NCBI RefSeq assembly: GCF_002307495.1
Contig: NZ_NTMR01000016.1
Location: 1-64,000 of the forward strand
DNA length: 64,000 nucleotides
Direction of reading: 5' to 3'
Origin: Pseudomonas abyssi
GTDB taxonomy: Bacteria; Pseudomonadota; Gammaproteobacteria; Pseudomonadales; Pseudomonadaceae
The position numbers and the translations under genes were made by a program. The notes beneath the pieces are model-generated. The model saw only the letters and a list, made by a program, of their open reading frames with translations, was not told the origin of the DNA and ran no database searches. This document shows positions 24,384-31,633 of this stretch, piece after piece. Numbering within the stretch: position 1 is the first letter of the stretch; each line of letters opens with the position of its first letter.

Positions 24384-25178
24384 TCAGTGATAGCGCGCGG
24401 CCGGTTGGTTGCGCGACAGGTTGGGCGCCAGTTGCATGCGCGCCTGGGTCACGGCGTGCCAGTCATCACCGTCGGGCAACGAGGGAATGGTCACCAGCTC
24501 GCCCTGGTCGAAGCCGTGCAGAGCGGCGTCGACCAGATCCTCTACCTCCATCACCATGCTCGGCGGGATCTGCGCCAGGGAGCTGCCGGAGCGCTCGAAT
24601 ATCTCGGTACGGGTGATGCCAGGTAGGACCACCTGCACCGGGACACCGCGGCTGCTCAGTTCGGCATGCAAGGTTTGGCTCAGGCTCAGGACGTAGGCCT
24701 TGCTGGCGGCATAGATGGCGTTGAAGCGCTCGGGCAGCAGCGCGACCACCGAGCCGATGTTGATGATCGCGCCGCGTCCGGCCAGGCTGAAACGCACGGC
24801 CGCAGCACTGGAGAGCATGGTCAGGGCCAGCAGATTGAGTTGCAGCAGGCTGTGGGTGCTGTCGATATCCGCCTCGGCCAGGCTGCCATTCAGGGCGACA
24901 CCGGCGCAGTTGACCAGCAGGCTGATCTGCTGGTCATTGCGCAGGCGATTGGCGACCCGCTCGATCTCGCCGTGTTGCTCGAGGTCTGCGGCGAGAATGT
25001 CGATCTGTATATCGTGGCGGGCGGTCAGCTCATCAGCCAGCAATCTGAGTCGGGCTTCATTGCGGGCGACCAGCAGCAGGTTGTAGCCGCGCGCCGCCAG
25101 GCGGCGGGCATAGGTGGCGCCAATGCCGCTGGAGGCGCCAGTGATCAGAGCGGTCTGAACAGTCGGGAAGGCATTCAT
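24384..25178 (-). CDS. Short-chain dehydrogenase/reductase (SDR)
   Basis: A 264-residue classical SDR with nucleotide-binding TGASSGIG (about residues 13-20), NCAG (about 89-92), catalytic Ser in IINIGSVV (about 142) and YAASK (Tyr about 155, Lys 159). The RNEARL after the second strand suggests NADP(H) preference. Substrate unknown. It shares a two-site operator with the thiolase at 16767, so a role in lipid or ketoacyl metabolism is a fair inference. It converges with the tetR gene only 4 bp away. Confidence 0.9.
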   Translation of the reverse strand: MNAFPTVQTALITGASSGIGATYARRLAARGYNLLLVARNEARLRLLADELTARHDIQIDILAADLEQHGEIERVANRLRNDQQISLLVNCAGVALNGSLAEADIDSTHSLLQLNLLALTMLSSAAAVRFSLAGRGAIINIGSVVALLPERFNAIYAASKAYVLSLSQTLHAELSSRGVPVQVVLPGITRTEIFERSGSSLAQIPPSMVMEVEDLVDAALHGFDQGELVTIPSLPDGDDWHAVTQARMQLAPNLSRNQPAARYH

Positions 25179-25196
25179 GGTCGAGCTCCAAGTTTA

Positions 25197-25236
25197 AATT
25201 ACGGTTGTCATCTTAATTAGATTATGACCGTAATTC
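25197..25236. promoter_or_regulatory. Operator pair upstream of SDR, shared with thiolase
   Basis: AATTACGGTTGTCAT (25197-25211) and GATTATGACCGTAATTC (25220-25236) match the thiolase sites at 16678-16692 and 16710-16726. The second contains an ATTATGAC/GTAAT-type inverted repeat. They lie 19-58 bp before the SDR start, on the upstream side. Confidence 0.65.
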
Positions 25237-25289
25237 AATGTCCCTGGAGCAGCGTTCTGCCGTATCTGACGGGCCGCTATGGCGTACCC

Positions 25290-25889
25290 TCAGCCGGCTA
25301 GTTTCTGGGCCAGTCCCGCCACATACTTGCCCTGGTAGCGGGCGATGGCGCGCTCGCGGGCATCTGGCTGACGCGAGCCATCACCGCCGGCGATGGTCGA
25401 TGCGCCGTACGGGGTACCGCCCTTGCCGTGTTCGATATCGGCCAGTTCCTTGGTGCCGTAGCCGATCGGCACGATGACCATGCCGTGGTGCGCCAGGGTG
25501 GTCCAGGTGGAGGTGATGGTCATCTCCTGGCCGCCGCCGGTGCCGGTGGAGGTAAACACGCTGGCGATCTTGCCGTGCAGCGCGCCCTTGGCCCACAGGC
25601 CGCCCGTCTGATCGAAGAAGGTGCGCATCTGGCTGGACATGTTGCCGAAGCGGGTCGGCGTGCCCACGACGATGGCGTCGTAGTCGGCCAGCTCGCCCGG
25701 GCTGGCGACCTCTGCGGCTTGATCAACCTTGCCGCCGGCGGCCTTGAAGGCCTCATCGGGCATGGTTTCGGGGACGCGCTTGATGGTGACCTCAACCCCC
25801 TGAACCTGCCGCGCGCCTTCGGCGACGACCTGCGCAAGGGTTTCGATATGTCCGTACATAGAGTGATACAGCACCAGCATCTTGGCCAT
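25290..25889 (-). CDS. wrbA: NAD(P)H:quinone oxidoreductase WrbA
   Basis: A 199-residue flavodoxin-like protein of standard WrbA length. The FMN phosphate loop is [12 protein letters not shown] (about residues 8-19); [24 protein letters not shown] (about 76-99) and [11 protein letters not shown] (about 113-123) complete the FMN and quinone sites. WrbA reduces quinones by two electrons in the cytoplasm, avoiding semiquinone radicals. It is a single gene, preceded by AGGAGT at normal spacing from the ATG. Confidence 0.95.
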   Translation of the reverse strand: MAKMLVLYHSMYGHIETLAQVVAEGARQVQGVEVTIKRVPETMPDEAFKAAGGKVDQAAEVASPGELADYDAIVVGTPTRFGNMSSQMRTFFDQTGGLWAKGALHGKIASVFTSTGTGGGQEMTITSTWTTLAHHGMVIVPIGYGTKELADIEHGKGGTPYGASTIAGGDGSRQPDARERAIARYQGKYVAGLAQKLAG

Positions 25890-26002
25890 CGGAATACTCC
25901 TACAGTGGTGGAACAGGCTGTGCCGCGCCTGCGTCAGAGCAGGCGCGCATGTCTCACAGCATAGAGCACCTGAGGCAAGGCAAGTTCAGACGACCTGCGG
26001 CA

Positions 26003-26236
26003 TCAATCCTGGTAGGGCACTTGGGGACGGGTACGCAGCGGATCCAGCAAGGGTTTGAGGCCGTTGTGGTCGATCTCCTGCATCAGTTGCAGCAGGCGGC
26101 CTACTTCACCCTTGGGGAAGCCCTCGCGGGCGAACCAGTTGAGGTAGTGACCGGGCAAGTCGGCGAACAGGCGGCCCTTGTACTTGCCGTAGGGCATTTC
26201 GCGGGTAACCAGCAGGAGAAGGTCTTCGGGGTTCAT
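26003..26236 (-). CDS. DUF3820 family protein
   Basis: A 77-residue protein with the DUF3820 block MPYGKYKGRLFADLPGHYLNWFAREGFP (about residues 14-41), a fold seen also in small exonuclease-linked domains. Function unknown. It stands alone between wrbA and the divergent glutaredoxin-like gene. Length and composition fit a complete member. Confidence 0.85.
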   Translation of the reverse strand: MNPEDLLLLVTREMPYGKYKGRLFADLPGHYLNWFAREGFPKGEVGRLLQLMQEIDHNGLKPLLDPLRTRPQVPYQD

Positions 26237-26360
26237 GGTGGCTCGAGATCAGGAGGGCCTGCGCAGAGTATGCCTGCGCTGCTTGGTCGGGTCATGTTGG
26301 GTTGGCGCAGCGGACAGGGTATGCTGCGTGGCCCCATTTTTCATCACAGAGAATCCTGCC

Positions 26361-26726
26361 ATGATCGTCAAGGCTCTGCGGGTCGTTGTTGGCCAGCTCG
26401 TTGTTTTTATCAGCTTTCTTACTCGCCCAAGCCCGATGCAGCGTGAGCCCGCCGCGCAGGCGGCGGTCAATGACGCGGCCTCTTCGCTGGCGCTGTACCA
26501 GTTTCACGGTTGCCCGTTCTGCGTGAAGGTGCGTCGCACCCTGCGTCGCCTGAACCTGCCTGTTGAATTGCGCGATGCCTCCGGCAATACCGAGCACCGC
26601 CAGACCCTGCTGGCTGAAGGCGGCAAGATCAAGGTGCCCTGTTTGCGCATCGAGGAAGACGGCCAGACCCGCTGGTTGTACGAGTCCGACGCGATCAACG
26701 CCTACCTTGAATCCCGTTTTGCCTGA
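26361..26726 (+). CDS. Glutaredoxin-like thioredoxin-fold protein
   Basis: A 121-residue protein with an N-terminal hydrophobic segment (about residues 7-21) and then a glutaredoxin domain: redox motif HGCPFCVKV (about 49-57), cis-Pro in KIKVPCLRIE (about 94), C-terminal GST-like LYESDAINAYL. It resembles the glutathione-dependent N-terminal domain of GSTs. The helix may tether it to the inner membrane. The ATG at 26361 gives this form; a longer in-frame start at 26235 has no support. Its 3' end abuts a MITE-like element. Confidence 0.85.
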   Translation: MIVKALRVVVGQLVVFISFLTRPSPMQREPAAQAAVNDAASSLALYQFHGCPFCVKVRRTLRRLNLPVELRDASGNTEHRQTLLAEGGKIKVPCLRIEEDGQTRWLYESDAINAYLESRFA

Positions 26727-26741
26727 GCAGGGCGCGGCCCC

Positions 26742-27009
26742 AGGGTCTGTTGACGTTTCGTTCGTCCGCCTGTTGCTGCCTGTAAGGTCGCCAATCAAGA
26801 AGCGAGGAGCGCAGTTTGGTCATTCCAAATAAGTGACGAGCGACGCCGAGTGGCGGCCTTACAGGCGCAACCCGCAGGGCCGGGGCCATTTTTCAGCCGT
26901 GCTACGTTGTCGGTCGTTTATGTAGGTCAACTACACTGCGCTTCCTCCGCCTTGCCTGGCCGAAAAAACGACCTCCGGCAGGCGGGCGAACGAAACGTCA
27001 ACAGACCCT
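26742..27009. mobile_element. MITE-like element with 31-bp terminal inverted repeats
   Basis: A 268-bp non-coding element. Its ends, 26742-26772 (AGGGTCTGTTGACGTTTCGT...) and 26979-27009, match in inverted orientation at 30 of 31 bases. A second inner inverted repeat pairs 26779-26792 with 26852-26865 (13 of 14). There is no transposase. No clear target duplication is seen. I have met similar intergenic sequences in marine gammaproteobacteria, from memory only. Its right end supplies two bases of the stop codon of the next gene. Confidence 0.8.
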
Positions 27010-27385
27010 AGCCCTTTTGATCGCTGTCGATGACTTCCTGCGCTGAACGGAAGGCGTCGATGGCCGCCGGCACGCCGGCGTACACCGCGCAGTGCAGCAG
27101 CGCTTCGCGGATTTCCTCTACGGTACAGCCGTTGTTCAGCGCGCCGCGCACATGGCCCTTCAGCTCCTGCGGGCATTTCAGCGCCGTCAGGGCGGCCAGG
27201 GTGATCAGGCTGCGCGTCTTGCGGTCCAGCCCTTCGCGGTTCCATACCCCGCCCCAGGCGTGCTCATTGACGAACTCCTGCAGTGGCTGACTGAACTCGG
27301 TGGCGTTGTTCAGCGCGCGGTCAACAAAGGCATCGCCCATGACTTCGCGGCGCACCTGCAGGCCTTCCAGTTTGGTATTGCTCAT
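27008..27385 (-). CDS. Carboxymuconolactone decarboxylase family protein (PcaC-like)
   Basis: A 125-residue helical protein close to 4-carboxymuconolactone decarboxylase in length and sequence: RREVMGDAFVDRALNNATEF near the N-terminus, then WGGVWNREGLDRKTRSLITLAALTAL and LKGHVRGALNNGCTVEEIREALLHCAVYAGVPAA. No CxxC, so not AhpD-like. No other protocatechuate genes are near, so a pathway role in aromatic degradation is unproven. The TAG stop overlaps the end of the MITE-like element, which may have altered the last residues. Confidence 0.88.
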   Translation of the reverse strand: MSNTKLEGLQVRREVMGDAFVDRALNNATEFSQPLQEFVNEHAWGGVWNREGLDRKTRSLITLAALTALKCPQELKGHVRGALNNGCTVEEIREALLHCAVYAGVPAAIDAFRSAQEVIDSDQKG

Positions 27386-27528
27386 AGTCTCCTCCTGTCG
27401 CAGTCGCGGCAGTGTATCAGCCAGCCGGCGCTAACGCTGATGCTGATATGGGTCAGCGCAGCCGGCGGCAGGCCCCGGCAAACTGTGCCAGAGTGGAATA
27501 GCCACGATGACACGACGGAGGTTGCGGC

Positions 27529-28932
27529 ATGGCTAGTATTCGGTTTCTGGGGGCGGCGCAGGAAGTCACGGGCTCCTGTCACCTGGTGAGCTCGGCGGCG
27601 GTCGGCAAGGTACTGCTGGACTGCGGGATGCATCAGGGCGGCGATGCGGTGGACCGGCTGCGCGATGAACGGTTTGGATTCAAGCCGGCGGAGATCGATG
27701 CGGTGATCCTCTCGCATGCCCATATCGACCACTCCGGGCTGCTGCCGAAACTGGTCAGCGAAGGGTTTCGCGGGCCGATCTACTGCACGCGCGCCACTGC
27801 CGATCTGCTGCAAGTGATGCTCAATGATGCGGCCGGCCTCTACGAACGTGACCTGGAGCGCGAGAATCTGCGCCGCTCTCGCCGTGGTGCGCCGGAACTG
27901 CAGCCGGCCTATACGCGTGCGGATGTCGAGCGGGTGTTCAAGCAATGCTCGCCGCAGCGTTACCGTCAGCCGTTTGCGATTGGTGAGGCGGGCAGCGTGA
28001 CTTTCCACAATGCCGGCCACATTCTGGGCTCGGCGATAGTCGAGCTGACGCTGCAGGAACAGGGCCGGGAAAAGCGCCTGGTGTTTTCCGGCGATCTGGG
28101 CAAAAAGGACAGCGTGCTGCTGTTTGACCCAGATGTCCTGACCCGTGCTGATGTGGTGATGATGGAAGGCACCTACGGTGACCGTGACCATCGTACCCTG
28201 GGCAATACGCTGGAGCAGTTCGAGCAGGTTCTCAGTGAAGCCTGGGAGCGCGGCGGCAACGTGATGATTCCCGCCTTTGCGGTGGGCCGCACGCAGGAGC
28301 TGCTGTTCTATCTCGGCCAGTTGCACCAGCAAGGCAAGCTGGATAACTGGGAGATTTTTCTCGACAGTCCGATGGCGATTGAGGTGACACGGCTCTACGA
28401 CCGCTGGTTAAGCCAGCTCGACTGCGAAGGTGCCAAGGGCCTGTGCAGCGGCGATCAGACACTGTTGCGTGACTTTCTGCCGCGCCTGCGGCTGACCGCC
28501 AGCACCGACGAGTCGATGATGATCAACAAGATCAAGCGTGGCGCGCTGATCATTGCCGGTAGCGGCATGTGTACCGGCGGGCGCATCCGTCACCACTTCA
28601 AGCAGCGCATCTGGGATGAGCGCAACACCCTGATCTTTGTCGGCTATCAGGCGCGCAACACGCTGGGCCGCATCCTCATTGACGGGGTCAAGCGCATCAA
28701 GTTGTTCCGCGAGGAGTACCTGGTGCGGGCGCAGATCGAGACGCTGGGCGGCTTCTCCGCCCACGCCGGCCAGACCGGACTGGTGGACTGGGTCAGTCAT
28801 TTTGAGACCAGCCCGAAGGTGGTGCTGGTGCACGGCGAAGCCGATGCCCTGGATGCGCTGGCCAAGCGGCTGTGGGATGAGCATCAGATCGACGCCATGA
28901 TCCCGACCCCCGGCCAATCTATGGCGTTCTGA
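27529..28932 (+). CDS. MBL-fold beta-CASP ribonuclease-like protein
   Basis: A 467-residue protein of the CPSF/Ysh1-like metallo-beta-lactamase group: metal motif SHAHIDHSG (about residues 64-72), GHILGSA (about 163), SGDLGKKD (about 187), a beta-CASP domain with GMCTGGRIRHH (about 345-355), and the last metal histidine in GGFSAHAGQ. Members cut RNA. It is first in a two-gene group with the P-type ATPase 13 bp downstream and next to the phosphoketolase, a trio I know from other proteobacteria, probably linked to low-oxygen or energy stress. Confidence 0.9.
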   Translation: MASIRFLGAAQEVTGSCHLVSSAAVGKVLLDCGMHQGGDAVDRLRDERFGFKPAEIDAVILSHAHIDHSGLLPKLVSEGFRGPIYCTRATADLLQVMLNDAAGLYERDLERENLRRSRRGAPELQPAYTRADVERVFKQCSPQRYRQPFAIGEAGSVTFHNAGHILGSAIVELTLQEQGREKRLVFSGDLGKKDSVLLFDPDVLTRADVVMMEGTYGDRDHRTLGNTLEQFEQVLSEAWERGGNVMIPAFAVGRTQELLFYLGQLHQQGKLDNWEIFLDSPMAIEVTRLYDRWLSQLDCEGAKGLCSGDQTLLRDFLPRLRLTASTDESMMINKIKRGALIIAGSGMCTGGRIRHHFKQRIWDERNTLIFVGYQARNTLGRILIDGVKRIKLFREEYLVRAQIETLGGFSAHAGQTGLVDWVSHFETSPKVVLVHGEADALDALAKRLWDEHQIDAMIPTPGQSMAF

Positions 28933-28945
28933 AAGGAGACAGGTC

Positions 28946-31633
28946 GTGCCTGAGCAGGGATCGCCGGTTGGTTGGCATACGCTGGAGGGGCATCACGCGC
29001 TGGAGCAGCTGGGCGGCAGCGAACAGGGCCTGACTGGGGCCGAGGCTGCCAGGCGGCTGCAGCAGTGCGGACCCAACGCCCTGCCCCCGGCGCCGCCGGA
29101 GCCGGCGTGGCGGCGGTTTGCCCGTCAGTTTCAGAACACGCTGATCTACGTATTGATCGCCAGTGGCGTGATCAGTCTGCTGATGGGGCACCGGGTCGAT
29201 GCCGGGGTGATCTTTGGCGTGGTGTTGATCAACGCGCTGGTCGGCTTCGTTCAGGAAGGCAAGGCATCGGCTGCCCTGCAGACCATTCTCGGCATGACCC
29301 GCACCCGCTCGCTGGTCTGGCGCGACGGCCAGTTGCGCACGGTCGACAGCAGCGAGCTGGTACCGGGTGATGTGGTCAGCCTGCAGGCGGGCGACAAGGT
29401 GCCGGCAGACCTGCGCTTGCTGCAGCTCAAGGATCTGGCCTGCGACGAGTCGATGCTGACCGGTGAATCGGTAGCGGTTCGCAAGCACCTTGAGGCCGAC
29501 GCGGCAGACGTGCCGCTGGCTGAGCAATGCGGTATGGCGTTCATGGGGACACTGGTGACCGCCGGGGTCGCGCGCGGGCTGGTTTGCCGCACCGCCGCGC
29601 AGACCGAGATCGGCCGCATCAGCGAATTGACTCGGCAGGTCAGCCTGACCGATACCCCGCTGCAGGTTCAGCTCACCCGCTTTGCCCGTCAACTGAGCAT
29701 CCTGACGGTGGTCATCGCGCTGCTGACCCTGTTGATCGGTAACCTGTTGCGCGGGTTGGCGCTGGACGACATGGTTCAGGCCGCCATCGGTATCGCCGTG
29801 GCGACCATTCCCGAAGGGCTGCCAGCGATTGTCACCATTGCGCTGGCCATCGGCGTGCAGCGCATGGCGCGGCAGCAGGCGCTGGTCCGCCGGTTGCCCA
29901 GTGTGGAAGTGCTGGGCTCGGTTGACGTCATCTGTTCTGACAAGACCGGGACCCTGACCGCCAATGCCATGACGGCGCGCCAATGTGTGACGGCGCTTCA
30001 GCTGCACCGGATCGGCGGTGATGGCTACAGCCCGCAGGGCGCCATAGAGCCTGCTGCCGACGGGGCACTGCTGGCTGCCGCGCGCGTGGCACTGCTCTGC
30101 AACGATGCCAGTGTGTCGCAGGAAGACGGCCAATGGCGGCTGCACGGCGACCCGACCGAGGGTGCCCTGCTGGTATTGGCGCGCAAGGCGCTGACGAATG
30201 CGAGTGAACTGCTGGAGCACTGGCCACGGGTGGAGGAGCTGCCGTTCGAGAGCGAGCGCCGCTATATGGCCACGCTGCATCGTTCGGACACCGACGGTGT
30301 CGCGCTGCTGGCGGTCAAGGGCGCGCCGGATCGACTGATCGGCTGCTGCGATAGCCAGTTCGGGAGCAATGGCCCGGAGCCGCTGGAGCTGTCGCGCTGG
30401 CAGGCTGAATTGCAGCGTCTTGGCGCCGATGGCATGCGCGTCATGGCGCTGGCCGAGCGTCGTTTGCCGGTGGATAGTCATGCGGACCACGCCCTGGTCG
30501 AACAGGGTTTGTGTCTGCTGGCGCTGGTCGGCATCAGTGATCCGCCCCGGCCGGAAGCCATCGCCAGTATTGCCCGCTGCCACCAGGCGGGTATTCGGGT
30601 GAAGATGATCACCGGCGATAACCCGGTAACCGCTGCGGCGATTGGCGCCGAGCTGGGGTTGAACGTGCAGCGGGTGATGACCGGAGCCGAGCTGGATCAG
30701 CTTGATCGGAACGGGCTGGACGAGGCCGCGTCTGCCGTCGATATCTTTGCCCGCACCAGCCCGGCCAACAAGCTGCAGCTGGTCGAGGCGCTGCAGCGTC
30801 AGGGCCGGGTGGTGGCGATGACCGGCGACGGGGTCAACGACGCACCGGCGCTGCGTCAGGCCAATATCGGCATCGCCATGGGCGGCAAGGGCACCGATGC
30901 GGCGCGCGAAGCGGGTGACATGGTGCTGACCGACGACAACTTTGCCACCATCGCCCATGCGGTCGCCGAAGGCCGTACGGTGTATGACAACGTGGTCAAA
31001 TCGATCCTCTATATCTTGCCGACCAGCCTGGCCGAAGCGACGGTGATCATCCTGGCGATTCTGCTTGGCTGGACGCTGCCGATCACCCCGGCGCAGATCC
31101 TCTGGATCAACATGGTAACCACCGTCACGCTGGCGCTGGCGCTGGCCTTTGAACCGCCTGAGCCCGGCGTGATGGCGCGCCCGCCAAGGCCAGCTGGACA
31201 AAGTCTGATCGGGGCAGCGCTGGCGGGCCGGGCAGCGCTGGTGTCGGTCTGGGCGGCGTTGCTGGTGTTCTGGCAGTTCGGCGACTACCTGAGCCACGGC
31301 GCGTCAGTCGAGCTGGCGCGGGCGGTCGCGGTCAACACGCTGGTGATGATCGAGGCGGTGTATCTGATCAACTGTCGCTTTCTCGATGCCTCGGTTCTGT
31401 CCCCCGCCATTGTCCGCCGTGCCGGGCCGATGCTGGGGGCCATTGTTGGCGTAGTGCTGCTGCAGCTGCTCTACAGCTATCTGCCCTGGTCGCAGCAGCT
31501 GTTCGGGCTGGAGTCGCTGTCGGCCGCAGACTGGCTGCGGCTGACAGCGGTGGCGCTGTCGATCTTTGTGGTGGTCGAACTGGAGAAGGCGTTGCGCCGC
31601 TGGCAGGCGGCGCGCCACTCAGCGCGCCAGTAA
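28946..31633 (+). CDS. Cation-transporting P-type ATPase (P2A-like)
   Basis: An 895-residue P-type ATPase: actuator TGES (about residue 173), TM4 VATIPEGLPAIVT (about 287-299), phosphorylation motif DKTGTLT (about 331), nucleotide KGAPD, hinge MTGDGVNDAPA (about 630), and six C-terminal helices. PEGL is typical of Ca2+/Na+,K+-type pumps. In TM6, however, the NLVTD motif of Ca2+ pumps reads NMVTT, losing the ion-binding Asp, so ion specificity is open. GTG start with AAAGGAG upstream. Its end overlaps the convergent phosphoketolase gene by 15 bp. Confidence 0.9.
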   Translation: MPEQGSPVGWHTLEGHHALEQLGGSEQGLTGAEAARRLQQCGPNALPPAPPEPAWRRFARQFQNTLIYVLIASGVISLLMGHRVDAGVIFGVVLINALVGFVQEGKASAALQTILGMTRTRSLVWRDGQLRTVDSSELVPGDVVSLQAGDKVPADLRLLQLKDLACDESMLTGESVAVRKHLEADAADVPLAEQCGMAFMGTLVTAGVARGLVCRTAAQTEIGRISELTRQVSLTDTPLQVQLTRFARQLSILTVVIALLTLLIGNLLRGLALDDMVQAAIGIAVATIPEGLPAIVTIALAIGVQRMARQQALVRRLPSVEVLGSVDVICSDKTGTLTANAMTARQCVTALQLHRIGGDGYSPQGAIEPAADGALLAAARVALLCNDASVSQEDGQWRLHGDPTEGALLVLARKALTNASELLEHWPRVEELPFESERRYMATLHRSDTDGVALLAVKGAPDRLIGCCDSQFGSNGPEPLELSRWQAELQRLGADGMRVMALAERRLPVDSHADHALVEQGLCLLALVGISDPPRPEAIASIARCHQAGIRVKMITGDNPVTAAAIGAELGLNVQRVMTGAELDQLDRNGLDEAASAVDIFARTSPANKLQLVEALQRQGRVVAMTGDGVNDAPALRQANIGIAMGGKGTDAAREAGDMVLTDDNFATIAHAVAEGRTVYDNVVKSILYILPTSLAEATVIILAILLGWTLPITPAQILWINMVTTVTLALALAFEPPEPGVMARPPRPAGQSLIGAALAGRAALVSVWAALLVFWQFGDYLSHGASVELARAVAVNTLVMIEAVYLINCRFLDASVLSPAIVRRAGPMLGAIVGVVLLQLLYSYLPWSQQLFGLESLSAADWLRLTAVALSIFVVVELEKALRRWQAARHSARQ

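Noticed and set aside
26695-26889. Small genes in or across the MITE-like element
   Set aside because: The frames come from the inverted repeats (ADERNVNRP read from either end) and have no start signals.
28919-31297. Very long open frame (792 codons) on the minus strand opposite the P-type ATPase gene
   Set aside because: It mirrors the ATPase gene codon for codon, is full of Gln/His/Arg with no domain pattern, and arises from high GC at third positions. The plus strand carries all ATPase motifs.
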